Source: Planctomycetota bacterium | Lineage (GTDB): Bacteria; Planctomycetota; Planctomycetia; Isosphaerales; Isosphaeraceae | Length of the DNA stretch: 64,000 bases | Direction of reading: 5' to 3' | NCBI GenBank assembly: GCA_028291545.1 | Contig: JAQGHR010000057.1 | Location: 102,313 to 166,312, forward strand | In this document: positions 20,001 to 28,845 of the stretch, piece after piece | Layout of the letters: each line of letters starts with the position of its first letter | How positions within the stretch are numbered: the stretch's first letter is position 1 | The notes under the pieces: model-generated | Database searches by the model: none | Told to the model about the DNA's origin: nothing | The model's input: the letters and a program-made list of their open reading frames with translations, nothing else | Program-made: the position numbers and the translations under genes

Positions 20001-21657
20001 GGCCTTGGCCGCGCTGGATGAGGGGCTGGCCAGTTTCCCTTCGGCGATCGAGCTGATCCAGGCGAAGTTTCAGGTGATGAAGCTCAAAGGCGACGCGAAC
20101 GCGATCGCTTTCGTCGAGAAAGTGGCGAAGGCCGATCCCTCGCCGGCGATGAAACGCGTTCTGGCCGAGGCCTACCGTGAGAATCAGTCGTTCGCGAGCG
20201 CGGAGGCCGTCGTCCGGGATCTGTTGAAGGAGACCCCCAAGGACGCTCGGCTCGCCGCATCTCTCGTGGGCCTGATCGCCATGCAGTCCAAGGCGGCGAT
20301 CGATCGGGGTGATAAGGCTTCGGCCAGGTCACTCGACATCAAGACGACCGAGCTGATCCGGCATTTCCGGGCCGAGTTTCCCGACGACGTCACTTTCCCG
20401 CAGGCCGAATGCGAGCTGGCCGCCCGCAATGGCGACATGGCCAAGGCCAAGCGGATCTCCGGCGAGATCACGACGATGGATGCGTCCTCGCCAATCGGTC
20501 CCTTGCTCCGCGCCCAGCTTTACGCGACCGAGAACAAGACCGAAGAGGTTGTTCGGGCCTACGACGAGGCGCTCAAGAGGAGCCCACGTCGTACGGATAT
20601 CCGCCTGGCTTTCGCGCAGGCGAATCTGGCCCTGGGTAAGACCGACGAGACCCTGAAACAAGCGAAGCTCGTGCTCGATTCCGACAGCGATCAGCCCACG
20701 GCCCTGCTGCTGCGAGCCCAGGCACTCGTTCTTCAGCCAGGGACGCCCGAGGAACGAGCGGCACGACGCACGGAGGCGGCTGGCGCACTCCGGGAAGCGA
20801 TCAGGGCCAACCCGAAGTTCCTGGATGCATACCACGTCCTGGCCGAGATCCGGCTGATGGACGACGATCGCGCCAAGGCACTGATTACGCTGCGGGAGGG
20901 ACTCAGGGTCAATCCGAACGATGACTCGGGGCTTTCGGCGCTGATTCAGCACCTCAGCGAGCCTCGCGGCCGGGACCAGCCGGCGCCTCCGGCCGATTTG
21001 CAAGAGGCGATGCAATTCGCCCAGTCATTCGAGGCCAAGGACGAGCGCGGAGTCTTCGCGTTAGCCTCCGCCGTGGGCTTCCAGCGTGCCGGGCATGTCG
21101 ATCTGGCCCTGCCATGGGCCGAGAAGGCGGCGAAGAAGATTGATCGGCCGATCGTCCACCTGACCTACGGCGACATCCTGCTCGCCAAGGCCGAGAGCAC
21201 ATCCGTACCCGCCGAAGCCAAAGAGAACTTCCTCAAGGCCGTCGCTCAGTACGAAGCCGTCCTCAAGAGCCAGCCGGACCAAATCGAGGCGGTCAACAAC
21301 AAGGCGTGGATTCTGCATCGCTACCTGAATCGAAACCCCGAGGCCTTGGAGCTGGCGGAAGGGTTCGCGAAGGGTGCCGATCTCACCCGGCTGCCGGCGG
21401 AATTCCTCGACACTCTCGGCTCGATTCAGGAGGGAATGGGCCAGGCCAAGAAGGCCGAGGACACCTACACGAAGGGCCTCCGCAACTCGCCCAACCATCC
21501 GATGCTCAACTATCACCTAGGCAAGCTGCTGAGCAAGGATCGAAGCCGCGCGAGCAAGGCGGCGGATTGCCTGGAGAAAGCCAAAGCGGCTAAGTCCAAG
21601 CTCAGTCCGGCCATCGTGCGAGAACTGGATGCGACCCTGGAGTCAATCGGGCGATAG
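17053..21657 (+). CDS. Very large membrane-anchored TPR protein
   Basis: I start at the second ATG (MTVRWKPLIVLSG, 1534 aa) because AGGAG ends exactly nine bases before it, while the track ATG at 17044 sits directly on that AGGAG. A single N-terminal TM helix (LIVLSGLFLISAVMGLLAITYA) is followed by about 1500 residues of helical tetratricopeptide repeats, e.g. AKKYDNALIHYRRALQLDQ and ETAIRRFESLLQGG. Ala, Lys and Asp/Glu are abundant and no catalytic domain is visible. It resembles PEP-CTERM-associated PrsT-type and other giant TPR scaffolds, but no exosortase genes are near. The topology suggests a periplasmic scaffold for envelope assembly or secretion, which is inference. A perfect intrinsic terminator follows 31 bases after the stop. 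Confidence 0.85.
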   Translation: MTVRWKPLIVLSGLFLISAVMGLLAITYAWPGRSEDVLPQAQKDAKAKKYDNALIHYRRALQLDQKNVSIHEELAEMIARWMVDAPKKRAELRPMRIRALTDAAKYGKGRPGPRRQLLADALARDDASDALEWANELISIEPKDPAANYVKALESLDHQPPDLATAKAHLAVLTAAAPTGVRTLWVRARLARETGDSAALSEVFQIARTTSPDAALSASERLTRLRLHMMEIAGDEDPKTLVARVSAFGEAARTLASEPEPSSSRTRLLGSTVKDVQRHLKGLAARTPASKNDLASLGDSLETVAEAIYTRAIENSGASNLNVHLDFAEHLVFRDQAERALTVASRALKLPIASLPAWEMVAASLRESAVKAALSRTDDPSRFEKAAPFIKDLSASANPRLAGMGHFFKGLIALDKSGLTSPAAQDPGDSKTVTIDPKARDEAVSELKLAAAALPDASTAQALYGVTMILTGEQGMGRQYLQRAYHLGGQDRLEPRYQVWAAWSMLQAGYPEDAEPIIAKLLADVARGELPVELGPTLHLLKGEAHQARGTPEQLRLARVEFQKGVPDGQPMPANLQLRLAQIDLQLGESQQGMSRLAKLKGDAKIGPSAERLIVLSLKESGKLAEATKALASARTRYPDSDELAELDSVLHASANDNAGADRVLAEYLEKHPGRVALSMLRAKFLATTLKKPADARAILVGLSRTAETSAPLAELAILDITGRDFDAAAKTIAQIRARWKEASTADLLDAQLALARENPRAAASHLEAALKKDPNNKVAQLWKAILDERSGGHAKASQALESILKDQPVKEIEDGLSLTTAAKWALADMALQNQDLETAIRRFESLLQGGQSKDLDRSVRWKLVAARAGRGELEQAKADVAALLASPTTTPDERVQAADFYRRHGDDASCMAQLDSVLKADPSHTGAIAYKALSLASKDRPDDAVKVLRSAIAGKKSQPSNIYLMLAAAENLRLPKEQATARALAALDEGLASFPSAIELIQAKFQVMKLKGDANAIAFVEKVAKADPSPAMKRVLAEAYRENQSFASAEAVVRDLLKETPKDARLAASLVGLIAMQSKAAIDRGDKASARSLDIKTTELIRHFRAEFPDDVTFPQAECELAARNGDMAKAKRISGEITTMDASSPIGPLLRAQLYATENKTEEVVRAYDEALKRSPRRTDIRLAFAQANLALGKTDETLKQAKLVLDSDSDQPTALLLRAQALVLQPGTPEERAARRTEAAGALREAIRANPKFLDAYHVLAEIRLMDDDRAKALITLREGLRVNPNDDSGLSALIQHLSEPRGRDQPAPPADLQEAMQFAQSFEAKDERGVFALASAVGFQRAGHVDLALPWAEKAAKKIDRPIVHLTYGDILLAKAESTSVPAEAKENFLKAVAQYEAVLKSQPDQIEAVNNKAWILHRYLNRNPEALELAEGFAKGADLTRLPAEFLDTLGSIQEGMGQAKKAEDTYTKGLRNSPNHPMLNYHLGKLLSKDRSRASKAADCLEKAKAAKSKLSPAIVRELDATLESIGR

Positions 21658-21688
21658 CTCCGTGTTGCTTTAGGTGGTGATGCAAGCC

Positions 21689-21736
21689 GAGCGGCGGGGT
21701 TGAGGTGCCACATCTCGACCCCGCCGCTCTTTTTTT
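21689..21736 (+). terminator. Rho-independent terminator after the TPR gene
   Basis: A 16-bp stem starts GAGCGGCGGGGTTGAG and closes CTCGACCCCGCCGCTC (one G-U pair), with a 9-base loop and seven consecutive T residues directly after. This is the clearest intrinsic terminator in the window. Confidence 0.93.
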
Positions 21737-21742
21737 GTTGGA

Positions 21743-21770
21743 TTCTTTCGGCCGCGCGATCTGCTATAAC
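21743..21770 (+). promoter_or_regulatory. Candidate extended -10 promoter for DUF1559 gene
   Basis: TGCTATAAC gives an extended -10 element (TGnTATAAC), with a weak TTCTTT 16 bases upstream. It lies immediately after the terminator and about 43 bases before the DUF1559 start, so the gene has its own transcription start if this is right. Confidence 0.45.
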
Positions 21771-21812
21771 AGGTCGAGCGAGCGACCCTCCCGATCAAGA
21801 GAGCGTGCCATC

Positions 21813-22823
21813 ATGACTCGTCCTCCACGGTCGCGATCTGGTTTTACCATGATCGAGCTGCTGGTCGTGATCGCCTTCATCGGCGTCCTTGTCGCGCTCT
21901 TGCTCCCCGCCGTCCAGGCGGCCCGAGAGGCGGCCAGGCGAGCCCAATGCACGAACAACCTGAGGCAACTCGGCCTCGGTCTGCACAACTATCTAGCGGC
22001 GAAAAATTCCTTCCCGGTCGGCTTCCTGGTCGCCTCGGGCCCGGTCCCCGCCGAGACGTCACCCCTGCAGTATCGCTGGTCCGTCCTTGCCCAGATGACG
22101 CCCTACCTGGAGCAAGTGAATCTCTTCGATGCCATCAATTTTTCGTTTCCGCTCGCACACAAGCCGGTTGGTGGCGGTTCCGCCTTCTGGCCGTTCTACG
22201 CCGAGAACGCCACCGCCATGGCCACGCGAGTCAGTCTCTTCCTCTGCCCGAGCGATGGCGCCCACGCTCCCTCGGATGATTCCGGACCGACGAATTACGC
22301 CTTCTGCTCGGGGGATGGATCGCGAGGCGGAGACGCGGCCGGCGCCTCGGGAACGTTCACGATGGAATCCCATGCTGCCAACGAGATCCTTGACGGATTG
22401 AGTACGACAGTCGCGGCCTCCGAGGGCCCGCTGGGAATCGCCGGACCCTACTCGCAGACGTCGCCTACCCCGTGGCCCTCCCCCTGGACCCGAGCCTTCG
22501 CCCGCGTGTCGTCCGGTCCCTTGACCGATTCCGCGTGTGCGTCCGCCGGCAGTGGATGGCTCATGAACAAGGGAGCGGCCTGGTGGGACGGGAATTATTT
22601 GAACACGCTTTACAACCATTACCTGCCTCCCAACGCGAAACGCCCGGATTGCTCCGCCTACCATAACCCCGGCTGGAAGGCCGCCCGCAGCTATCACTCC
22701 GCCGGAGTCAACGTGGTCTTTTGCGACGGTCATGTCTCCTTCGTGAAGGACGGGATCTCTCCGGCGTCCTGGCGAGCCATCAGCACCCGCGCCGGTGGCG
22801 AGATCCCCGAGATGGGGCCATAG
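21813..22823 (+). CDS. DUF1559 pilin-like (type II secretion pseudopilin-type) protein
   Basis: The start at [10 protein letters not shown] (336 aa) puts the prepilin-type signal [20 protein letters not shown] at residues 10-30; the track adds 36 residues of noncoding leader. The processed N-terminal helix continues with [20 protein letters not shown], the DUF1559 hallmark. The C-terminal [19 protein letters not shown] is the conserved H-x-DG block of the family. DUF1559 proteins occur in dozens of copies in planctomycete genomes and are presumed cell-surface, pseudopilin-like. The gene stands alone behind its own candidate promoter and a terminator. FTMIELL replaces the more common FTLIELL. 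A specific function is unknown. Confidence 0.95.
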   Translation: MTRPPRSRSGFTMIELLVVIAFIGVLVALLLPAVQAAREAARRAQCTNNLRQLGLGLHNYLAAKNSFPVGFLVASGPVPAETSPLQYRWSVLAQMTPYLEQVNLFDAINFSFPLAHKPVGGGSAFWPFYAENATAMATRVSLFLCPSDGAHAPSDDSGPTNYAFCSGDGSRGGDAAGASGTFTMESHAANEILDGLSTTVAASEGPLGIAGPYSQTSPTPWPSPWTRAFARVSSGPLTDSACASAGSGWLMNKGAAWWDGNYLNTLYNHYLPPNAKRPDCSAYHNPGWKAARSYHSAGVNVVFCDGHVSFVKDGISPASWRAISTRAGGEIPEMGP

Positions 22824-23455
22824 TCCCGGCAGAACCGATGCGGAAAATCGACCGCTAGCCGTCTGCCCAGGGACAGGCATCGAAGAGTAGCCGAGCTCGG
22901 GTCACAACAGTCAGAGCCGCCTCCGCTCGGCTGCCGCCCTGGTGGGACGGCTTGCGCCGTCGTCAATCCGTTGCGCCGAGGCCCGCCCGACAGGGGCGTG
23001 GGTTCGGCGGGCTTGCAATGACCGCTCGCGCGAAACGATGCGGATTGCATCGGTTGCGAGACGGCTCGTCCGATCGGTGCGTCAACTTGAGTTCACAAGA
23101 AAACTTTTGTCTTTTCGCTTGCACATGCTAGACTCCTTCGGCAGCCTTGGTTTATTGAACTTCGCACCTGATCGCGACGCATCCACCAACTGCATTTCCG
23201 ACACAACCTGATTAGCCCCTACGCTTTCGGACAGCCCGGACCAATCCATTCGGGACGATTTTCGCAACGGCCGAGAGACCTGCCATGCCTCGGGTATGGC
23301 CGGTCAGGATCGCGGTGCGCCTTTTCTCGGCAAGAGGGGGCCTCCTCGCATCCTCTCTCACCGACCAGCAGTTCGCAGTGCAACATGAGCTCATTTTGAG
23401 AAACGGATGAATGCCCCGTCGCCCAGGGAGGTCGCGACTATGAGAGACCTCCCCG
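22824..23455. other. 632-base intergenic region upstream of the LEPR-XLL giant gene
   Basis: No gene is supported; the 89-aa ORF at 22942-23211 has an Arg-rich, noncoding-looking N-terminus. Around 23090-23140 base composition drops to an AT-rich patch with a promoter-like pair. From there to the start codon would be an unusually long leader of about 320 bases. Confidence 0.5.
23107..23134 (+). promoter_or_regulatory. Candidate promoter for the LEPR-XLL giant gene
   Basis: TTGTCT, 16 bases, TAGACT within an AT-rich patch facing the giant gene. Weak by consensus and called by eye. Confidence 0.3.
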
Positions 23456-26400
23456 ATGACGACGCCTCGCCTCCGCGCAACGCGCCCCAAGATCGTGCTT
23501 CTTGAGCCTCGGTTACTGCTCGCCGCAGTCAGCCCCTCGGCGGCGTGGATCGGTCAGGACGGGAAAGATCTCGTCGGCCCCTCGTCCGCGCCGGGCAGCG
23601 ACCAGGTCCAGGATATTCACATCGCCGTCGCCGGCTTATCGCCGCTCAGGACGGTCGTGGCCGCCGACATTCTCGGGCTCGGCGGCGGTAGCTGGCAGTA
23701 TCCGGGCGGACGAAATTCCTGGGCTGCTGCGATCGTCCGTAACGCGGGCGCCTCGACGGCCGACGTCTACGTCGAGCCCTCCCAGTCCGAGACCGGCCGC
23801 CCGTTCGAGATGGTCCTGACCTACGACGACAACACGAAATCCGACTTGTGGTTTCACGGCGGGACGGCCGATCCGAATCTGCGCATGCCCTCGGCCGTGG
23901 CCACGCTCGGTTGGATCGGTCAGGACGGTCACGATCTCGTCGGCCTCGGGCCGTCGGTCGGCCCGGACGGTGTCCAGGATCTTCGCTGGACCCTCGGCAA
24001 TCTCTCGGCCACGACACCGGTCACCGACGTGACGATCGTTTCCTCGGGAGGATCTTACTGGGCTTCGGGGACCAACCCGTCCGGCTTTGCGAACGCCTCG
24101 ATGAGCCAGAACGGGTCTGTCGCCGACCTCTACATCAATCCGTATGGTGACCCGTCCGGCCAGACGTTCACGGCAACGATCACCTATGCCAATCACAAGA
24201 CCGACACGGTCACGGCGACCGCCGGACACGCCGACCCCAACCTCGCCCAGCCCGCGACGGCCGGCCCGATCCCGACGCTTCAAGGTCCCGTAACCGCGTC
24301 CTGGATCGGGCAGGACGGCTCGGACCTGATGGGTCCCGGCTCGGCCCGGATCGCCCTGAGCGGACTCCCGGCCGGACGCTCGATCGTCGCGGCCGCTCTC
24401 AGCGATTCCTCCCGTGGCCTCTGGGTCTATCGTGGCGCCAGCGGCGGCTCATTCTACTCCGATCCATGGTCCGGGCCGCTCGGCTTCCGCACGACCAGTG
24501 CCGGCGCGGATATCGGCTTCCCCCCCGATCGTGACGAAGCCGGCGCGACGCTCACGCTCCGGTTGGCGTTCGATGACGGCACGACCAGTGTGACGCAACT
24601 CCTCGCGAGCACGACCGATCCCGGCAGGCGCGAACCCGGTCCGGCTGCTTCCTCGGTGGTGGCCCATCCTGGCGACAATTTGAACGACCTCGCGAATCGA
24701 TTCGGGACGGTCCGCCTCTCGGCCGGGATCTACGCGCTCAGCAGCCCACTGATCCTGAATCAGCCGGTCGCCATCGTGGCCGATCCGGGAGTCACGCTGC
24801 AATTCTCCCAGGCGGCGAGCGAACCCGCATGGTCCACGGCAATCAAGATCCATGCCGGTCACACGACGCTCGATGGATTCTCCGTCCGGTTCGCGACGCC
24901 CGTGCGCTGGGCGGATAACGTGAGCTATGGCCCCGCCGTGATCGGCACCACGGATAACCTGGACTCGGGACACAATGCACTCAAGGTGGGGCTGCTCCTG
25001 AGGAACCTGGACCTGCAATCACCCCCGGTGCTCTCCGGCAATGTCGAGGCGCCTCGGCTCATCCGGCTGGCATCGGGCCTTGATGGACGGATCGAGGGCA
25101 ACACGCTCAAGGGTGGTGCCACCGAATTCCTGAACGGTCCGTGGACGATCGTGAACAACAACTACCTCGGCACGGTTCCCAACACCTACTGCTGGAACGC
25201 CTTCGCCGGGCACAACACGCACGACGTCATCATTCAAGGTAATACGGCTCAACCTCAAGGCGCGTCCGGGAGGACGTGGAGATTCGCCGTCCTTTCGGGC
25301 AGCGGTTTCAACGACTCGATTTCGAGTAACCTTGTCGTCGGAATCGGGCCTCGGGATGGCGACCCGGTCGATATGAACGCGGCCGAGATCATCCTCACCG
25401 AGTCGTACAGCCTTCAGTTCGAGGGGATGCCGACCGGAATCTCATCCGGCGGTCTCGTGCTCCAGATCCCCCCGCCCCAGGGCGGCCCGGCGCACACGGG
25501 CGACATGGTGGCGATCCTTTCGGGGCCGGCCGCCGGCACCTATCGCCGGATTGCCCAGGCCCTCGGCCCCCAAACCTACTTGATGGACACCCCCCTCCCC
25601 TCCGGCAACTACGCGATCTCGATCGCCTCGGGCTTTGTGGGCGAGACCTTTCAGGGCAACACGATCGACACCCGCGGAAGCACGGGCGCGGGAGACCTTG
25701 TCCTGGTTGGGAACCACTTCGGAACCAAGGTCCTGAACAACCACTTGCTCGGCGGGGCCGCCGGTTTTCGCATCACCGCCGCACCCTCGGAGCATCCGGA
25801 GACCTGGGGCTGGTCACACGCTCCCTTTCTCAACGCGACCATCGATGGCAACATCATCGAGGACTCGCCCGGAGGAGCCTCCCTCGCCGTCGAGCATTCG
25901 AGCGTGATCAAGTCCAACGCGGGGCGAGTCTATTTTTCCGGCTCCCTCACCAACAACACCGTCGTCTGGTCGTCGTCATTCCTGTCCGCTCGCGGCGGCG
26001 CGACTGGCCTGACAGGGCTGGTCGTTGGTGACCCTGGATCGCTCGACCCGGGCGAACTCGTGCTGACCACCGGGGGAAACACGGCCAGTGTCCCGACTGG
26101 GACGATCCCGCCTCCTTTGAAAGTCCTCGCGGGCCGGATCGACGGGCAGGTCGTTCGCGCGCAGACACGATCGCTGCCGGCGGCCGTTCTTCCGGCACCG
26201 AGCGGCCTATCGCTCGTCAACGACACGGGCCTCGGCGATCAGGACAGGATCACGATGGATGGCCGCCTCCGCTTCGACCCGGTCTCCGGCGCGGTCGGAT
26301 ATGAGTATCTCGTCTCGGGCGCGGCGGCCTATCTCCCCGTGAATTCACCCTCCGGCTTCCTGCCGGCGGGCCTGACCCAGGTCTCCAATACGATCTGGCT

Positions 26401-27511
26401 GCGAGCCATTGATGCTCAGGGGCGGCGATCCCCCGAGTCGACGTATCAATTCATGCTCGACAACAGCCCGCCCATCAACTCGATCCCGTTCCTGAAACCC
26501 TCCAACGACACCGGCATCTCCGCGACGGATCGGATCACGCGCGTGGTGAATCCCGAATTCGACGTCACGGGGGACCCGACCGACACGATGATTCTTCTGG
26601 CGAACGGGGTCGAGATCGCGCGGAGGGTCGGAACGGGCTCGCTGAGAGATCCCATCTCGCGAGCCGACGGCAGTTATGGTTACAGCCTGCACCGCCTCGA
26701 CGCCGCGGGCAATGCGTCGGACTCGGCCGTCATGACGCTGACGATCGACGCCACAGCTCCGTCCGCAGTCGCCAATCTCACCATCCAACCGGATGGCCGC
26801 GTCTCCTTCAGCCCAACCGGTCGCGACGATTCCTACGAGTACCAGGTAGGAACCAGCGGAGCGTTCATCTCGATCGATCGACAGACCTCGTTCTCGACGA
26901 CCGCAGGCGGCAATATCGGCGTTCGCGCGGTGGACGTGGCGGGGAATATCGGCCCCGAAACCTGGGTCGCGCTCGCTTCCAGCTCGACACCGTCGGGGGT
27001 GTGGCTCGGCCAGGATGGTCGCGATCTGGTGGGGCCAGGCTCCCCCGGAAAGCCGGACGGCATCCAGGACATCCATGTCGTCTTGAATGGTCTCCGATCC
27101 GATCGCGCGATCGTTTTCATCGACATCCAGGGCCTCGGAGGAAGTCGCTGGCAGTTCGGCGGCCAGAGCGGCCCGTGGAAGGCGGTGTTGGTCCGCTCTC
27201 CGGGGGCGACGACGGCCGATCTTTACCTCCAGCCCGATCGCATAGAGACGGGCCGCCCGTTTTCCGTGACGGTCCAGTACAACGATGGATCACGCGCGGC
27301 GTTCTGGATCAGCGGCGGCGCCGCCAATCCGGCCCTTCATGTTCCGGCCGCTCCCGGCGTAACTAGAACCGGCAAGACCCCAAATGTTGCATCCAGGAAG
27401 GCGCTCGCTCACGCACGATCCAAACCGAAGCCCAGACCGATCACGAGCCACAAAGGCCCGATCGCGAAGGCGACGTTGAATCGGGTTGCTCATCCGAGAA
27501 AGAAGAAGTGA
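23456..27511 (+). CDS. Giant LEPR-XLL secreted protein with WxGQDG repeats and a parallel beta-helix
   Basis: This 1351-aa product opens with the planctomycete LEPR-XLL export/surface motif (IVLLEPRLLLAA). Three copies of a roughly 110-residue domain follow, each opening W-I-G-Q-D-G-x-D-L-[VM]-G, at residues 31, 153 and 283. Copy 1 continues with VQDIHIAVAGL, DILGLGGGSW and ETGRPF. Residues about 400-880 look like a right-handed beta-helix (TTLDGFSVRF, GRIEGNTLKGG, HDVIIQGNT, NATIDGNIIEDS). Two Ig-like/Big domains follow (IDATAPSAVANL). A fourth WLGQDGRDLVG copy lies at residue 1183, and the protein ends in a very basic tail (HPRKKK). An adhesin or matrix/polysaccharide-binding role is likely from architecture, not proven. 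No catalytic residues for a lyase are evident. Confidence 0.85.
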   Translation: MTTPRLRATRPKIVLLEPRLLLAAVSPSAAWIGQDGKDLVGPSSAPGSDQVQDIHIAVAGLSPLRTVVAADILGLGGGSWQYPGGRNSWAAAIVRNAGASTADVYVEPSQSETGRPFEMVLTYDDNTKSDLWFHGGTADPNLRMPSAVATLGWIGQDGHDLVGLGPSVGPDGVQDLRWTLGNLSATTPVTDVTIVSSGGSYWASGTNPSGFANASMSQNGSVADLYINPYGDPSGQTFTATITYANHKTDTVTATAGHADPNLAQPATAGPIPTLQGPVTASWIGQDGSDLMGPGSARIALSGLPAGRSIVAAALSDSSRGLWVYRGASGGSFYSDPWSGPLGFRTTSAGADIGFPPDRDEAGATLTLRLAFDDGTTSVTQLLASTTDPGRREPGPAASSVVAHPGDNLNDLANRFGTVRLSAGIYALSSPLILNQPVAIVADPGVTLQFSQAASEPAWSTAIKIHAGHTTLDGFSVRFATPVRWADNVSYGPAVIGTTDNLDSGHNALKVGLLLRNLDLQSPPVLSGNVEAPRLIRLASGLDGRIEGNTLKGGATEFLNGPWTIVNNNYLGTVPNTYCWNAFAGHNTHDVIIQGNTAQPQGASGRTWRFAVLSGSGFNDSISSNLVVGIGPRDGDPVDMNAAEIILTESYSLQFEGMPTGISSGGLVLQIPPPQGGPAHTGDMVAILSGPAAGTYRRIAQALGPQTYLMDTPLPSGNYAISIASGFVGETFQGNTIDTRGSTGAGDLVLVGNHFGTKVLNNHLLGGAAGFRITAAPSEHPETWGWSHAPFLNATIDGNIIEDSPGGASLAVEHSSVIKSNAGRVYFSGSLTNNTVVWSSSFLSARGGATGLTGLVVGDPGSLDPGELVLTTGGNTASVPTGTIPPPLKVLAGRIDGQVVRAQTRSLPAAVLPAPSGLSLVNDTGLGDQDRITMDGRLRFDPVSGAVGYEYLVSGAAAYLPVNSPSGFLPAGLTQVSNTIWLRAIDAQGRRSPESTYQFMLDNSPPINSIPFLKPSNDTGISATDRITRVVNPEFDVTGDPTDTMILLANGVEIARRVGTGSLRDPISRADGSYGYSLHRLDAAGNASDSAVMTLTIDATAPSAVANLTIQPDGRVSFSPTGRDDSYEYQVGTSGAFISIDRQTSFSTTAGGNIGVRAVDVAGNIGPETWVALASSSTPSGVWLGQDGRDLVGPGSPGKPDGIQDIHVVLNGLRSDRAIVFIDIQGLGGSRWQFGGQSGPWKAVLVRSPGATTADLYLQPDRIETGRPFSVTVQYNDGSRAAFWISGGAANPALHVPAAPGVTRTGKTPNVASRKALAHARSKPKPRPITSHKGPIAKATLNRVAHPRKKK

Positions 27512-27545
27512 CGTGATCCCGCGCGGTGGTTCGTGGCACAACCGG

Positions 27546-28715
27546 TTATTCGATCACGATCGCACAACCTAGGGGCCTGCCATCCTCGGAGCCTGAGGGC
27601 GATCGGTCGTCGACGGGTTCATCATTCTCGACCGAGGCGACCGACGGATTGTTCCGAAACACCACCCATCGCGACATCGAGAAGCTGATCCCCGTGGCCG
27701 CGATGATCCCGACCACGGCCGCCGCGAGCTTGTGGGCATTGAAGAACGCGACTTTGCGCGGCAATAACAGCCGGAATGCCAGACTGACCATGACCCCGAG
27801 GAGATTGCTCGCGACATACGCCGCGAACTGACGAGGCAGGGAACCGCCTCTCGCATAACTGAAGGTCAAACGGCGATTGAGCGAGAAATTCCACACGAGC
27901 GCCACGGCGATCGCGGATGATCCGGCCATCGCCAGCGCGAGACTCACCTTCGTGGGTGGAACATTGTAATACGCGAGCGAGGTGCGCTCGTAGAGCTTCT
28001 GGAAGACGAAATAGCTGAAGAGGTCGACACACATGCCCGACGCGCCCACGACGCAGAATTGGATGAGCCGGGAGCCATTTCCATACCGGTGATCGGCGAG
28101 TCGTTTCATATGACGGACGTCGTCCCAGCCCGGCAACCGTCCTCGCGACGACAATCGCGTCTCGACGGCGACGTCCTCGCGACGACCTTTAAGCTTCCCC
28201 AGCAACTCCAGGGAAAACTTGGCCCCGACGGCGCCAAAACGGTGCGAGGAGGCGTCTATCGCCTCCCTCGTCACCCCCACGAGACCGGAGAGCGGGTCGG
28301 TCGTGCTCGTGAACGGCTTCGCGAACTGTCCCAGGAGCCGAAACAGCCAGCCAGCCTTCGAGGGACTGCACCACCGGCTGCCGATCGCGAGTTCGGCCCG
28401 GCCTTCCGCCAGCGGGGCAACAACCCGCGCGAGATCCTCGGGCTGATACCCCATCCTCGGGTCCAGGACCAGAAGGACGGACCCGTCGGCCGCGTCGAGC
28501 CCCGCCATGGCCGCCGAGGCCAAGCCTGGATCGTTGGCGACGACCCTGCGCCAGCCATCGCCCCCGTCCAGCCCCGGTGGTACTCCTGGCCCGACCACGA
28601 TCAACACCTCGACCTCATGCCCTGCGGCTTCCAGTGCCGAGCGATACGCGGCGACCTCGCCATCGGGCCGAGGGTCGCCGGGAACCGAGGGCAGGATCAA
28701 GCTGACGCGGGGCAT
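27546..28715 (-). CDS. Fused GT2 glycosyltransferase and GtrA-like membrane protein
   Basis: I begin at MPRVSLILPSVPGDP (389 aa); the track's 29000 start overlaps the ABM gene and translates to low-complexity noise. Residues 1-220 form a GT-A domain of the dolichol-phosphate-mannose synthase type (VEVLIVVGPG, DGSVLLVLDPRMGYQPEDL, IGSRWCSP), with DPRM in the place of the DxD-like donor motif. Residues 230-360 hold four TM segments of the GtrA/DPMS2 family (FCVVGASGMCVDLFSYFVF, ALVWNFSLNRRLTFSY, FSMSRWVVFR). Such fusions attach sugars to polyprenyl phosphate and move or anchor the product at the membrane. It converges on the LEPR-XLL giant gene; whether it glycosylates that protein is only a speculation. 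Confidence 0.85.
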   Translation of the reverse strand: MPRVSLILPSVPGDPRPDGEVAAYRSALEAAGHEVEVLIVVGPGVPPGLDGGDGWRRVVANDPGLASAAMAGLDAADGSVLLVLDPRMGYQPEDLARVVAPLAEGRAELAIGSRWCSPSKAGWLFRLLGQFAKPFTSTTDPLSGLVGVTREAIDASSHRFGAVGAKFSLELLGKLKGRREDVAVETRLSSRGRLPGWDDVRHMKRLADHRYGNGSRLIQFCVVGASGMCVDLFSYFVFQKLYERTSLAYYNVPPTKVSLALAMAGSSAIAVALVWNFSLNRRLTFSYARGGSLPRQFAAYVASNLLGVMVSLAFRLLLPRKVAFFNAHKLAAAVVGIIAATGISFSMSRWVVFRNNPSVASVENDEPVDDRSPSGSEDGRPLGCAIVIE

Positions 28716-28845
28716 GAGGAGAAAACTCCGGCAAGGACGCGGGCGGATCAAGCGAGCAGAACGATGCTGCCGGCCGCGAAGGGCGCAAGAATCTATTCCA
28801 AGTTTGCCGACTTGACAACCTGAGTTCGATCGCCAGGAGACCGCC

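Noticed and set aside
22942-23211. 89-aa ORF in the gap before the LEPR-XLL giant
   Set aside because: Arg-rich, no SD, no conserved look; overlaps the promoter-like patch.
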